Part shown: one piece after another, positions 50,142 to 58,514 of the stretch
Layout: the number at the start of each line of letters is the position of its first letter
How positions within the stretch are numbered: the first letter of the stretch is position 1
DNA from: a virus
IMG/VR virus record: IMGVR_UViG_3300043411_001575
Span: 1 to 64,000 of that record
Strand: one strand, 5' to 3'
DNA length: 64,000 bases
The notes under the pieces: model-generated
What the model saw: only the letters and a program-made list of their open reading frames with translations
Database searches by the model: none
Told to the model about the DNA's origin: nothing
Position numbers and translations under genes: made by a program

Positions 50142-51194
50142 TTACTCTTCGTTATTGTAAAACACTTTGTAAAACTTCATTCCTTTTTCTTCATCAAAAC
50201 CTTTTTGAACTAGGTCATGTCTTCCATGAATGTAAAGATGAAAGTTCTTGTCTAATTTGATGATTCCTTTAAAATATTTCTCTTGTTTCTTTACCGCTGT
50301 TGCTGAAATTTCGAAGTCTTCAACATCATTTTTTACGTGATTAACTTCTTCACTAATTGTTCGGTATTCTTTGAAGCTATCAATTAATTCAGGTTGAGAT
50401 AAAACTTCTGCTTGAAACTCTTCTATGTTAAATCTATCCTTATCTTTAAAGTAGTTTAGTGACCTGTCTTTAATCAACATTTGGTCAACAGGCTCAACAT
50501 TGTTTTCTTGTGTTAAAACCTCTTCACAGAAATTATTAATTGTAGCTAACATGTTGTTTGTATGAAAGAATCTATCTTCACAAAGTTTTACCCCTAAGAA
50601 ATCTTCTGTCCAATATAAAGCTGCCTGAGCTATTTTATGACTATTATCAATGATGCTGATTTTATAACCATCTTCATTGTTAACATTGAATATCAAACAT
50701 CCCTTGTCAAGTTTATTGATGTTTATTCCATTCTCTGCTTCTACCTCAAAATTATCAAGGTTTTGATTTAATTTTAAGTATGTTTCTTTATTCTCCGACT
50801 TGAAGATTCCAATAGCATCACAAAGTTCTCCATCTACAACACAATCTCTGATATATGTCATAAAGAAATCACCACCTTTAATTTTAGGATGATTACTTTG
50901 GTCATAAAGACGTTGAGCAATCTTCTTAGAGTTTTCAAACATAGTTGATGGGTTATCAAACACATCTCGTACATACGATTGAACATCATAAATTTTAATC
51001 GCATCAGGCTTTCTGAATTGGAAATACACATCAGATTTAAAGGTATTCAGGAAGAAATGGTAAATAGTTTCCTTAACCCATTCATCGCCTATTTTATTAG
51101 GCATGTTTGCGAAGACAATCTCTTCTCCTAATCCTTTGTTACCAACGTAGTGTATTGCGATTTCGTTGGATTCACTTCTTTTAAATTCAATCAT
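50142..51194 (-). CDS. Nucleoid-associated protein NdpA/YejK-like
   Basis: 350 residues. Family landmarks: an N-terminal IAIHYVGNKGLGE, GGDFFMTYIRDCVVDGELCD, AIGIFKSENKETYLKL, INKLDKGCLIFNVNNEDGYK and AALYWTEDFLGVKL. This matches the 37-kDa nucleoid-associated protein family (PF04245 as I know it). The bacterial protein binds the nucleoid. A phage copy could compact phage DNA or interfere with the host nucleoid. Confidence 0.8.
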   Translation of the reverse strand: MIEFKRSESNEIAIHYVGNKGLGEEIVFANMPNKIGDEWVKETIYHFFLNTFKSDVYFQFRKPDAIKIYDVQSYVRDVFDNPSTMFENSKKIAQRLYDQSNHPKIKGGDFFMTYIRDCVVDGELCDAIGIFKSENKETYLKLNQNLDNFEVEAENGININKLDKGCLIFNVNNEDGYKISIIDNSHKIAQAALYWTEDFLGVKLCEDRFFHTNNMLATINNFCEEVLTQENNVEPVDQMLIKDRSLNYFKDKDRFNIEEFQAEVLSQPELIDSFKEYRTISEEVNHVKNDVEDFEISATAVKKQEKYFKGIIKLDKNFHLYIHGRHDLVQKGFDEEKGMKFYKVFYNNEE

Positions 51195-51214
51195 TTTTTT
51201 CTGTTTTTTAATTA

Positions 51215-51433
51215 TTATTTATCTTCTACTTTTTTAATTATTTCACACCATTCAGCTATGAAATCAGTTTCTTCACCTGATTCTAAGCGAACATAAACAC
51301 GATTATTATCCAAGAAGCCATACCCAATAATTTCTCCTTTAGATGAAGTTCCAAATGCTTTTTGCTCGACAATATCACCTACTCTTAAACCATAGTAGCG
51401 ACTTCTGTTTTCGTTATCAAATTCTTTTTGCAT
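51215..51433 (-). CDS. Hypothetical protein, 72 aa, small barrel
   Basis: LRVGDIVEQKAFGTSSKGEI and NNRVYVRLESGEETDF suggest a KOW/SH3-like barrel. No assigned function. Confidence 0.55.
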   Translation of the reverse strand: MQKEFDNENRSRYYGLRVGDIVEQKAFGTSSKGEIIGYGFLDNNRVYVRLESGEETDFIAEWCEIIKKVEDK

Positions 51434-51434
51434 T

Positions 51435-52301
51435 TTAATCCTCCTCAGATAAAACAGGTTCTAACTCTAATTCAAGAAGAGTAGCTAGTTTTTGTTTTTC
51501 TTCTTCTGTTACTTCAATTAATTCTTCTTCATCCCATTTTTCACACAATGTTTTAGTTGGAAGAGAAGTTGGAGAAAAGAACTTATGCTCAATACCATTT
51601 TCATCAATTACAGTAATGATAGTTGTTCCACCATCTCTGTATCTAGTAAAGTTTTTAACTTCAAATTCTTTTACAACTTCATTTTCAATGACAAAAAATC
51701 TGTGGTTTTTATATTGGGAATTGTAAGCAGGTGAATCAACTAAAAAATATTTAGGGTTTTCATCTTTTGTCTTGAAACAATATTGAATTTTTCTAACATC
51801 TTCAGGTATTTTCAAAAACGTCATAGATAAAGCTTTTTCTATCTGTTCGAAATTTACAAAAGTTTCATTTGGGTATGGATGATTAAATGGATTACCCTTG
51901 TCGTAACTAGCAGCTTTTTTCATGAAATTAAATTCAGGTGTCCAATCCATCCTACCAATTAAAAGTATTAAATTATCACCATGTGAATAAACTGTAAATT
52001 GTGATTTATGCACATCATACCAAACGTTTTTACCATCTGCTTGTTTCATATCTCCACGACCTGAACCAAATCCACCACCAATCATTTCAACAAAATAATC
52101 TGTTTTAGGAAATCTAATGTAAACTTGATGGTCTCCACCTTCTAAACCGAATCTTAACAACTCAAAATATTCTTGTGCCGTTTCTCTGTTTTCATCTTCA
52201 ACATCTGTGAAGTAAATAGCAGTATTTTTTAAATCAGAACTTCTAAAAAGTTCCACATCTCTTCCTTTGAATTGTGATAAATCACCGAATTGTTTTTCCA
52301 T
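51435..52301 (-). CDS. Hypothetical protein, 288 aa
   Basis: Mixed protein with an N-terminal domain that includes GGGFGSGRGDMKQADGKNVW and a C-terminal acidic region with helices. No domain recognised. One of the larger proteins in this block and so a candidate effector. Confidence 0.6.
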   Translation of the reverse strand: MEKQFGDLSQFKGRDVELFRSSDLKNTAIYFTDVEDENRETAQEYFELLRFGLEGGDHQVYIRFPKTDYFVEMIGGGFGSGRGDMKQADGKNVWYDVHKSQFTVYSHGDNLILLIGRMDWTPEFNFMKKAASYDKGNPFNHPYPNETFVNFEQIEKALSMTFLKIPEDVRKIQYCFKTKDENPKYFLVDSPAYNSQYKNHRFFVIENEVVKEFEVKNFTRYRDGGTTIITVIDENGIEHKFFSPTSLPTKTLCEKWDEEELIEVTEEEKQKLATLLELELEPVLSEED

Positions 52302-52325
52302 TTTGTTTTCTTTTAATTTAAATTT

Positions 52326-52724
52326 TTAAATATTTTCAAGTTTTTTCAACTCTTTCAATTTTTCATCTCGAAGCTTTCTTACTTCAGATAAAATTAATTC
52401 TTTTGTTTCTTCTAAAGAATATAATTCAGAATGCGCACCTATACCTCCTACAAACATGAATTTATGTTTATACCTATCTCTTATGAATCTAACTGAAAAC
52501 AAAATTGCATCATTAATAAAATGTTCAACTGAATAAAGAGAGTCAATATGTTTATCATAATCTGAATAGTGAACATCCTGATAAGTTGAACTTTCTTTCC
52601 AATAGTGTCCTACTCTAAATCCGATAGAGCGAATCCACCTGTCGAACTCATTGTATTTATCCAAGAAAGCTTGTCTTTCTTCTCTTTCTTTAATTGCTGA
52701 TGTTTTGTATTTTTTCTTTGCCAT
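52326..52724 (-). CDS. Hypothetical protein, 132 aa
   Basis: Basic, helical ends (KKKYKTSAIKEREERQAFLD and KLRDEKLKELKKLENI). Central YSDYDKHIDSLYSVEHFIND. Unknown function. Confidence 0.55.
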   Translation of the reverse strand: MAKKKYKTSAIKEREERQAFLDKYNEFDRWIRSIGFRVGHYWKESSTYQDVHYSDYDKHIDSLYSVEHFINDAILFSVRFIRDRYKHKFMFVGGIGAHSELYSLEETKELILSEVRKLRDEKLKELKKLENI

Positions 52725-52726
52725 AA

Positions 52727-53092
52727 TTATCCAATTTGATTTTTAATAATTTCTTGTTTTGTCATATACTCATCAAATGCATTCATGAAAGCTAATACAT
52801 CATCATCGTAATCTGAATCAGGGTCGTAATAATCAAAATCTAACTTATGTGATATTTCTTTTGAAAAAATCATATCATATTTATTCTTCCATGATAAATC
52901 AGATGCAGCAATTTTTTTAGCTCTTTCGTATATAGCAACTTTTTCACCATAAGTTAATTCAACTTCATTCATTGATTCTTTTGTAGACTCAATAACATCA
53001 TTAACTAAAGTTAATATTTCATCTGTGAACCATTCACTTTCGAAATCATAACCTAATTTCTTTTCTAATATTTTTTTTACTTTCTCATCCAT
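52727..53092 (-). CDS. Acidic hypothetical protein, 121 aa
   Basis: All-helical first half and a very acidic segment (DFDYYDPDSDYDDDVLAF). Unknown. Confidence 0.55.
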   Translation of the reverse strand: MDEKVKKILEKKLGYDFESEWFTDEILTLVNDVIESTKESMNEVELTYGEKVAIYERAKKIAASDLSWKNKYDMIFSKEISHKLDFDYYDPDSDYDDDVLAFMNAFDEYMTKQEIIKNQIG

Positions 53093-53094
53093 GA

Positions 53095-53646
53095 TTATTT
53101 ATTTTCAATTTTATACTCGGTTCTAATTTTTGATGGAGAATAACTAATAGCAGGTAAAGTTTTAATAAATTGATTTAACTCATCTAGTTTATCTTGTAGT
53201 TCTTTTGGTATATCTCCATCTTCAGGCAATTTATCCTCCCAAATACTACTATCAATATTATCCAAATAATTTGAATCGCAAATTACAAGCATAAGGTCTT
53301 TTGGGTCAACTTCTGAGTCTTCACAAAAATCATCAATCTCATCAATATTATAAAAATATTTACTATAGTTCTCAGAATAAACAGGCTGTTTACCATCCCA
53401 CTCTTGAAAAGTATAAGCTTTATATCTTTCTACAGCCGATTTACTTATACAAAAATCACATTTAGTCCAACCTTTAGTTACCTTGTTCCCACACTCACAT
53501 TTATTATGAGTAGAACCATCATGACGAGCAGTACGTTCATCAGAGCCATAAAATCTACCATTACGACTTACCCATCCTGTTACTGTCATTTTTTTTGCAG
53601 CAATTTCATCATCAGGGAATACTACTAATTCTTTTTCCTTTTCCAT
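53095..53646 (-). CDS. Zinc-ribbon phage protein
   Basis: 183 residues. GWVSRNGRFYGSDERTARHD, THNKCECGNKV and WTKCDFC give a C4 zinc ribbon in a pattern I know from phage proteins of unknown role. The acidic C-terminal half has DELNQFIKTLPAISYSPSKI, whose family resemblance is strong among phages. Confidence 0.7.
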   Translation of the reverse strand: MEKEKELVVFPDDEIAAKKMTVTGWVSRNGRFYGSDERTARHDGSTHNKCECGNKVTKGWTKCDFCISKSAVERYKAYTFQEWDGKQPVYSENYSKYFYNIDEIDDFCEDSEVDPKDLMLVICDSNYLDNIDSSIWEDKLPEDGDIPKELQDKLDELNQFIKTLPAISYSPSKIRTEYKIENK

Positions 53647-53660
53647 TCTTTTTTTTTTAA

Positions 53661-53867
53661 TTAAGATTGCTCAGGCAAATTATTAAATTCTTCTTCTGTC
53701 ATCATTACGGGAGTAACAGTGTATTGTAAATCATCAATCTCATATTTACCATCATCTGTTTCAACATCGAAATCTGCTAAAATTATTTCTTCTGCTCTTG
53801 AAATATCTTTAATAGTTACTGATAAATCTCCGTTGCTTTCTACAAGCCAATATAATTTCTTTTCCAT
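53661..53867 (-). CDS. Acidic hypothetical protein, 68 aa
   Basis: Beta-rich start (KKLYWLVESNGDLSVTIKDI) and acidic remainder. No motif. Confidence 0.5.
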   Translation of the reverse strand: MEKKLYWLVESNGDLSVTIKDISRAEEIILADFDVETDDGKYEIDDLQYTVTPVMMTEEEFNNLPEQS

Positions 53868-53883
53868 TTTTAGTTTTTATAGT

Positions 53884-54081
53884 TTATAATAATGAAAGTA
53901 TTTCATGATATTTGTTAGTTAATCTTACAAGTTCTTCAAAATCTTTTTTTGAAAAATCTTTAAATTCATCTATATTATCAATGTTATCAAGAATTAATTC
54001 CATTTGATTCAAGACTTTAAGAACATCCATTTTATGTATAATTCCTAATTGGATTTTTGCTTCTGAAGTTAGTTTACCCAT
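53884..54081 (-). CDS. Hypothetical helical protein, 65 aa
   Basis: Helical (NQMELILDNIDNIDEFKDFS). No recognised family. Confidence 0.5.
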   Translation of the reverse strand: MGKLTSEAKIQLGIIHKMDVLKVLNQMELILDNIDNIDEFKDFSKKDFEELVRLTNKYHEILSLL

Positions 54082-54091
54082 TTTTATTTTT

Positions 54092-54463
54092 TTAGCTAAC
54101 TAAAATTGTTTCTTCAATATAAACAGATGGTCTTCCTCCTGACATCTCTTCATTGTATACCTGAGACTTCTTTTTATCTTCAGCTTTTTCTTTATCAGTA
54201 GTGCATAAGATAAAACCATTATCTCTTGATAAAACGATATAAACTTTTGTATCTTCCATGTATTTATTTTTTAAAAAACTTCTATTAGGTTCTCTTCCAA
54301 ATATTTTTATATAATGTTTAACAGTCCATTTTCTCCACCTTGCGCTCTTTTTATGATGATTTGAAAACAAACAATCTCCACTAGTACATCCGTTTTCTCC
54401 GCCTTCACAAGTAGCACTATTACATAGTTTCACCATAACATATTTTTCTTCTTTACCTTTCAT
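54092..54463 (-). CDS. Cys-rich hypothetical protein, 123 aa
   Basis: CNSATCEGGENGCTSGDCLF near the N-terminus holds four cysteines in a short loop, probably a metal site or disulfide knot. A basic region follows (HHKKSARWRKWTVKHYIK). ATGA overlap with the upstream gene. Confidence 0.55.
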   Translation of the reverse strand: MKGKEEKYVMVKLCNSATCEGGENGCTSGDCLFSNHHKKSARWRKWTVKHYIKIFGREPNRSFLKNKYMEDTKVYIVLSRDNGFILCTTDKEKAEDKKKSQVYNEEMSGGRPSVYIEETILVS

Positions 54464-54870
54464 TTTTTAAAAGTTTTTTTATCAATAAATCCATTTCCTT
54501 CTTTAAGTAGTAGTTTGTATTTATCTTCATTGAATATTTTAATGCAATTATTTTGTTCATCATCTAAAGCAACAAAACCTCTTTTTACTATCAAGTGATG
54601 GTGAAAGTTTTTATTCATGCATTCAAGAACTAATAGATTTTTACCATCACGTTTGGCTGAGTATTCAAACCATTCAAAAACATCATCCAAATGACCATTT
54701 CCAATTTCATCATTCATAACAGAAAGGATAAAATAGCTATCACCCGAATCACCCCATTGACCATGACAAGTACCTACTTTGAATAGCATATGTTTTTTAC
54801 CAACAACGCTGTAAGGACTTTGAGCAACTTGGAAGTCTAAGTTATGTTTTGTTTGAATTACGTTTTCCAT
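54460..54870 (-). CDS. Possible GNAT-like acetyltransferase fold
   Basis: 136 residues. The C-terminal half (GNGHLDDVFEWFEYSAKRDG, LVLECMNKNFHHHLIVKRGF) resembles the end of a GNAT domain (helix, strand, N...GF). The acetyl-CoA loop is not obvious (the centre has DSYFILSVMNDEIGNG). Weak assignment. Confidence 0.45.
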   Translation of the reverse strand: MENVIQTKHNLDFQVAQSPYSVVGKKHMLFKVGTCHGQWGDSGDSYFILSVMNDEIGNGHLDDVFEWFEYSAKRDGKNLLVLECMNKNFHHHLIVKRGFVALDDEQNNCIKIFNEDKYKLLLKEGNGFIDKKTFKK

Positions 54871-54872
54871 AA

Positions 54873-55361
54873 TTAAATCAATTTATAAACTCCTAATTCA
54901 ACTAATTCTTCTACTGAGTAATCCAAGTAAGGTAGAGCGTAACCTTTTGATTGTAAAAACTGAAAGCAATAAGCATATTCTAATGGAGAAGTACTAACCG
55001 AGTCTACCGATTTACCAAAAAAAACTTTTGTTGATTCCTTTCCAACTATAACGTACATCTCTTTAAGGTCATCTATATTTTGGTCTTCCCTAATATCCCC
55101 ATCCAATCTTTTTTTGATAATATCACGACCCCAATTTAAATATTTAGCTACCTCAATGGCATCTTCATCAGAAATATTTTGTATTTCATTCAGAATAACC
55201 TGAATATTTGAAAACATATAATGGTCTTCTTGTATTTTAGAACAAGTTTCATATGTAACTTTGAATAAATCGCTAGGCTCAACAATAGCAGGAGTTAAAA
55301 ATCTTTGCCCTATATATTGAGCAAATATCTTAGCTTTTATTTCTTTCGTTATTTCTTTCAT
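54873..55361 (-). CDS. KEIKAxIFxQYxG family protein (paralogue of 6027 gene)
   Basis: MKEITKEIKAKIFAQYIGQR at the start, ISDEDAIEVAKYL in the middle and CFQFLQSKGYALPYLDYSVE near the end align with the plus-strand gene at 6027. The family seems to occur in both early operons of this phage. Confidence 0.7.
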   Translation of the reverse strand: MKEITKEIKAKIFAQYIGQRFLTPAIVEPSDLFKVTYETCSKIQEDHYMFSNIQVILNEIQNISDEDAIEVAKYLNWGRDIIKKRLDGDIREDQNIDDLKEMYVIVGKESTKVFFGKSVDSVSTSPLEYAYCFQFLQSKGYALPYLDYSVEELVELGVYKLI

Positions 55362-55378
55362 AATTATTTTTAGTTTAA

Positions 55379-55876
55379 CTAAACTTCAAAACAACATTTA
55401 GGATTCATTATTAAAACACTTTCACAATCCCAACCATATAGTGAAATAGGATACGTTAAATGAGTTTCCCCTTGTCCTTTTTCAGTTAACCAAATGGCAT
55501 CACACATTGTTGATAAAAATGAAAAATCAGGATACTCTCTTTTAATTGAACCTAAACCTATATCCAATAGAGGAAGTTCAATAAGGTCTTTTAGGCTATC
55601 AATAAGAATTATCTTAGTATCAGGATTAAACTTCAACTTAAAGCTATTTGATTCATGGCATTGTCTAAATTCAGCACCTTCACACCAATCTTTCCATCCC
55701 CAATTAGAATCAACAGGAGAAGTCCATAAGCCACCTTTAGGTTTAACCCAATTTTCATTTGAAATTGGCTTAATAGATGACTCTATGTATTTTTTTGCTC
55801 CGTAATGAATAACAGTTAGACTACTAACAGCATCAGGATTTGCGAAATTAAGCTTATATTTAGTTTGATTTTCCAT
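55379..55876 (-). CDS. Hypothetical protein, KPxGGLWTSP family
   Basis: 165 residues. The segment VKPKGGLWTSPVDSNWGWKD and an upstream LTVIHYGAKKYIESSIKPI resemble the start of ADP-ribosyltransferase-like folds (H-Y/G-T ... G-L-W/Y). A C-terminal CDAIWLTEKGQGETHL could hold an active-site Glu. The ART idea is speculative. Confidence 0.5.
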   Translation of the reverse strand: MENQTKYKLNFANPDAVSSLTVIHYGAKKYIESSIKPISNENWVKPKGGLWTSPVDSNWGWKDWCEGAEFRQCHESNSFKLKFNPDTKIILIDSLKDLIELPLLDIGLGSIKREYPDFSFLSTMCDAIWLTEKGQGETHLTYPISLYGWDCESVLIMNPKCCFEV

Positions 55877-55882
55877 AACTAA

Positions 55883-56266
55883 TTAATCAATTAATTCAAA
55901 TTCAACAGACTCCGAATAGTAACCATTTGATGAGCCAAACCAACGAATATCTACATATCCTTTTATGGTAGCTAATTTATAGAAAGTCCAAGTGTAAGAA
56001 TCATAACTAGAAGAATTTTTACCTTCATCTGATTCAGCATATTTTTTTTCAAAATCTTCGTTGCTAACTTGTTCAGATAACAAAATTGGACTGCCAACTA
56101 AATCTTGTAAATCACCATTAATATCATCAATCATTACGTTTTCGCAACAATCCTGAGAGTGATACATTTTGTATTGTAAACCTTCTGACGTAACGAAAAT
56201 TATTTCATCATTCCCATCATTAATCACAGAGGTAAGTGTTTTACCAACTAGAACTGAAACATCCAT
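55883..56266 (-). CDS. Hypothetical protein, 127 aa, first gene of the minus block
   Basis: Residues 1-55 form a beta-rich unit (LTSVINDGNDEIIFVTSEGL, MYHSQDCCENVMID). The C-terminal part has WTFYKLATIKGYVDIRWFGS. Patterns like this occur in uncharacterised phage proteins. Directly behind the 56318 promoter. Confidence 0.6.
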   Translation of the reverse strand: MDVSVLVGKTLTSVINDGNDEIIFVTSEGLQYKMYHSQDCCENVMIDDINGDLQDLVGSPILLSEQVSNEDFEKKYAESDEGKNSSSYDSYTWTFYKLATIKGYVDIRWFGSSNGYYSESVEFELID

Positions 56267-56277
56267 AATTGTTTTTA

Positions 56278-56320
56278 GTATTTGACCATTGCAAATATAA
56301 TAACATTTTTGATATTACAA
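56278..56320 (-). promoter_or_regulatory. Promoter of the 56266-48100 operon with GGTCAAATAC
   Basis: Minus strand: TTG (56320-56318), 18 nt, TATATTTG (56299-56292), then CAAT and GGTCAAATAC (56287-56278). The start element is identical to those at 5250 and 12519 on the other strand. Confidence 0.75.
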
Positions 56321-56348
56321 GCAAAAAAGATATTAACAATTTTATAGA

Positions 56349-56424
56349 GTGACTATACAAGGACTCCAACCTTGAATCTTCGAGTTCGTAGCCCGATATG
56401 TTATGCGATTACACTATATAGTCA
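56349..56424 (-). tRNA. tRNA-Arg(ACG)
   Basis: Acceptor TGACTAT/ATAGTCA, anticodon stem TCGGG/CTCGA, loop CTACGAA (ACG), T-arm CAAGG/CCTTG. A34 would need conversion to inosine by the host TadA to read CGU/CGC/CGA. Last tRNA of operon 3. Confidence 0.9.
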
Positions 56425-57487
56425 TTTGTTTTTTATATCTCCTTACCCAAGAAGTAGCTCCACTCTTAGTTAGTCCAAATAAATTCATTATTTTTTTAAC
56501 TATTTTTTTATCATTTATATTAATGTTGTTTTCAGTTAAAATTTGAATTCTATTCTTATTGAACTTAATTGATTCATCTTTCATATTGTCAAAGTATCCT
56601 GATTTAGAACCATATTTCCTAGCCCTTGACAATCCATTTCTATCAGTCTTTTTAAAACACTTTGATTCATAAAAGTCAGGCATAAATTTAGACATCCATC
56701 CTTTAACTTTTTGTGGTATTAAGTCTGTTATTTCACTAACTCTCTTTGCCCATCCAAACTTAGAAAAATCAATATCTGAATTACTTATTATTTCTATTCT
56801 TTTAGAATGTATATTTTTAAAATTAAACTCATTAATACAATCAGTATATTCTTTACGTGATTTACTTTTAAATACTTCTTTTTTCTGTTTAATATAAAAA
56901 GAATAGTCAATATTACCCATATAATATTCATTCTTTAATCCTGAAATTAAATCACTTACAAATGATTTTTTATATATATTTGAATAGTGTATATCAAATA
57001 ATTTCCATCCTAATTCCTCTATTTCTTCTTTTCTTTTTTGATAATATTCTTTTAGAGAACCATCTCTATTATAATGTTGATTTCCATTTACCTCTATACC
57101 TATTTTTTTATCAGGGAATGCAATATCAATACTAAAAAACCTATTATCTAATGGTTTATACTCTTCTACAAAACTAATATCATTTTCAATAAATAACTTT
57201 TTTAAAATTTCACATGGTACAGATTTTAATTTTTCACTTCGTTTCCAAACGCATTTTTCAGGATTTTCTCGTAGATATAAAGACATTTTCAAACTTAAAT
57301 GCTTTCTTAATTCATCACTATGTTTTATTTTATGTTTTATTTTTTTGATGAAACCTTCTCTTTCAGCTCTATTTAATACATTTTTACCAATACCAAATTT
57401 TTTTGTTATTTTAGTCCAAAGTAATCCATTCTCATGTTCTGATTTAATTAAATCCCAATCTATTTTTGTTAAATCTAATCTCTTCAT
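56414..57487 (-). CDS. Vsr-like (EDxHD-type) homing endonuclease
   Basis: 357 residues. Central catalytic pattern: LDNRFFSIDIAFPDKKIGIE, VNGNQHYN, then KRKEEIEELGWKLFDIHYSN; this D...E-x-N-G-x-Q-H motif belongs to Vsr-fold homing endonucleases. The N-terminus (WTKITKKFGIGKNVLNRAER) and C-terminus (RVSEITDLIPQKVKGWMSKF, FGLTKSGATSWVRRYKK) hold helix-turn-helix DNA-binding units. It overlaps the 5' end of tRNA-Arg(ACG). TATATTTG at 57504-57511 (minus) may be its promoter. Confidence 0.8.
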   Translation of the reverse strand: MKRLDLTKIDWDLIKSEHENGLLWTKITKKFGIGKNVLNRAEREGFIKKIKHKIKHSDELRKHLSLKMSLYLRENPEKCVWKRSEKLKSVPCEILKKLFIENDISFVEEYKPLDNRFFSIDIAFPDKKIGIEVNGNQHYNRDGSLKEYYQKRKEEIEELGWKLFDIHYSNIYKKSFVSDLISGLKNEYYMGNIDYSFYIKQKKEVFKSKSRKEYTDCINEFNFKNIHSKRIEIISNSDIDFSKFGWAKRVSEITDLIPQKVKGWMSKFMPDFYESKCFKKTDRNGLSRARKYGSKSGYFDNMKDESIKFNKNRIQILTENNININDKKIVKKIMNLFGLTKSGATSWVRRYKKQMTI

Positions 57488-57527
57488 AATATTTATTTTT
57501 ATACAAATATATGAATATTATTTTTAG

Positions 57528-57617
57528 AATCCCCGATAGGAGTCGAACCTACATTATTCTTTTAAAAAGAAAGCAAAATTAGAAGTTTTGTGCATTATCC
57601 ATTTATGCTACGGGGAC
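57528..57617 (-). tRNA. tRNA-Arg(UCU) with long variable arm
   Basis: Acceptor GTCCCCG/CGGGGAT, anticodon stem CAAAA/TTTTG, loop CTTCTAA (TCT), T-arm GTAGG/CCTAT. The variable region is about 21 nt and can form a TTCTT/AAGAA stem, unusual for tRNA-Arg, which is normally class I. Confidence 0.85.
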
Positions 57618-57623
57618 ATATAT

Positions 57624-57686
57624 TTATCTACCTCTTCGCAATCTGCGAGAAGTAAAAAAAGTTTTTATGTGCCTTGTAGTTAACAT
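57624..57686 (-). CDS. 20-aa Arg-rich peptide before tRNA-Arg(UCU)
   Basis: ATG at 57686, TAA at 57626-57624, 6 nt before tRNA-Arg. It encodes MLTTRHIKTF FTSRRLRRGR, six Arg in 20. A homologous ORF of the same length lies before tRNA-Lys (58191-58253). Conserved pattern MLxTRxIK(S/T) with equal length supports real small genes or paired leaders. Confidence 0.55.
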   Translation of the reverse strand: MLTTRHIKTFFTSRRLRRGR

Positions 57687-57691
57687 TGAAT

Positions 57692-58093
57692 TTAATTTTT
57701 GATATGTTTATTAAAGGATAACATTAATCCATTTATATTTTCTTTTCCAACAGGATTAGCACTTTGAATATTATACAATGGTAATTTTAATTTATTATCC
57801 AAACAATATTCTACTAACCATTTAGCGCAATCATATCCTGTTTTTTCTTCTTTCTTTAATAATCTTGATTTTCTTTTACTCATTCCTTTTGCCCTAGCTT
57901 CTAAAGCAACTTCCATTCCTAAATCATGGTCAAAACAAATAGCTTCAGGTAATCCATTTTGGTTAATCCAATCAACAAATTCATTATAAGATTTAACCCA
58001 AATACAATCAAAAGGTTTTTCAATCGGACTATATGAAAGCCAATCTCCTTCAAAAGGATTTCTCAAATCATCTAACCATAAAAGTTTTTTCAT
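57692..58093 (-). CDS. cREC-type receiver-like protein (cyclic-phosphate processing)
   Basis: 133 residues. KKLLWLDDLRNPFEGDWLSY, EAICFDHDLGMEV, KTGYDCAKWLVEYC and NIQSANPVGKENINGL are hallmarks of the cREC receiver-like family. As I recall it is associated with RNA-repair genes and predicted to process cyclic-phosphate RNA ends. It sits among tRNA genes, and RtcB and an RNA ligase are in the same window, which fits that prediction. Confidence 0.75.
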   Translation of the reverse strand: MKKLLWLDDLRNPFEGDWLSYSPIEKPFDCIWVKSYNEFVDWINQNGLPEAICFDHDLGMEVALEARAKGMSKRKSRLLKKEEKTGYDCAKWLVEYCLDNKLKLPLYNIQSANPVGKENINGLMLSFNKHIKN

Positions 58094-58106
58094 TTTAAAA
58101 ATATTT

Positions 58107-58181
58107 GTGGCTCAGGGGGAACTCGAATCCCCAACCCTCGCATTAAAAGTGCGATGCTCTACCGATTAAGCTACTGAACCA
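58107..58181 (-). tRNA. tRNA-Lys(UUU)
   Basis: Acceptor TGGTTCA/TGAGCCA, anticodon stem TCGCA/TGCGA, loop CTTTTAA (TTT), T-arm GGGGA/TCCCC. Preceded by the 20-aa Lys/Arg-rich ORF. Confidence 0.93.
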
Positions 58182-58190
58182 TATTAATAA

Positions 58191-58253
58191 TTACTTACTC
58201 TTTCGCTTTCGCAAAAAAGAAGATAAAGATTTTATGTTTCTCGTAACTAACAT
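58191..58253 (-). CDS. 20-aa Lys/Arg-rich peptide before tRNA-Lys
   Basis: ATG at 58253, TAA at 58193-58191. It encodes MLVTRNIKSL SSFLRKRKSK, homologous to the ORF at 57624. It ends 9 nt before tRNA-Lys and is Lys-rich at its end. A small hairpin with a GAAA loop lies within its last codons; there is no T-run. Confidence 0.55.
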   Translation of the reverse strand: MLVTRNIKSLSSFLRKRKSK

Positions 58254-58269
58254 TGTTTTATTTTTTTAT

Positions 58270-58343
58270 GTACCCGTTGATAGAATCGAACTACCGACAT
58301 AATCCATGTAAGGGATTCGCTCTACCCCTGAGCTAAACGGGCA
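58270..58343 (-). tRNA. tRNA-Val(UAC)
   Basis: Acceptor TGCCCGT/ACGGGTA, anticodon stem AATCC/GGATT, loop CTTACAT (TAC). T-loop TTCGATT. Confidence 0.93.
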
Positions 58344-58352
58344 TTTATTTTG

Positions 58353-58426
58353 TGGAGCGTACAGGATTCAAACCTGTGTAATCTTTCGTGCAAGGAAAGT
58401 GCATAGTCGGACTCTGCCAACACCCC
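58353..58426 (-). tRNA. tRNA-Ala(UGC)
   Basis: Acceptor GGGGTGT/ACGCTCC with the G3-U70 pair that marks Ala, anticodon stem CTTTC/GAAAG, loop CTTGCAC (TGC), T-arm ACAGG/CCTGT, discriminator A. The D-arm is unusual. Confidence 0.9.
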
Positions 58427-58432
58427 ATTTTG

Positions 58433-58505
58433 TGTTCCCTACTTGAATCGAACAAGTGACCTCTCGGTTATGAGCCGAATGCTTCTACCCCTGAGCTAAA
58501 GGAAC
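58433..58505 (-). tRNA. tRNA with CAU anticodon (elongator Met or lysidine Ile2)
   Basis: Acceptor GTTCCTT/AGGGAAC, anticodon stem TTCGG/CCGAG, loop CTCATAA (CAT). Three CAT tRNAs occur here. The CTCATAA loop and TTAGCTCAG start resemble Ile2, which reads AUA after host TilS modification; leader 3 contains an ATA codon. The Met/Ile2 decision is tentative. Confidence 0.85.
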
Positions 58506-58514
58506 TAATTAATA

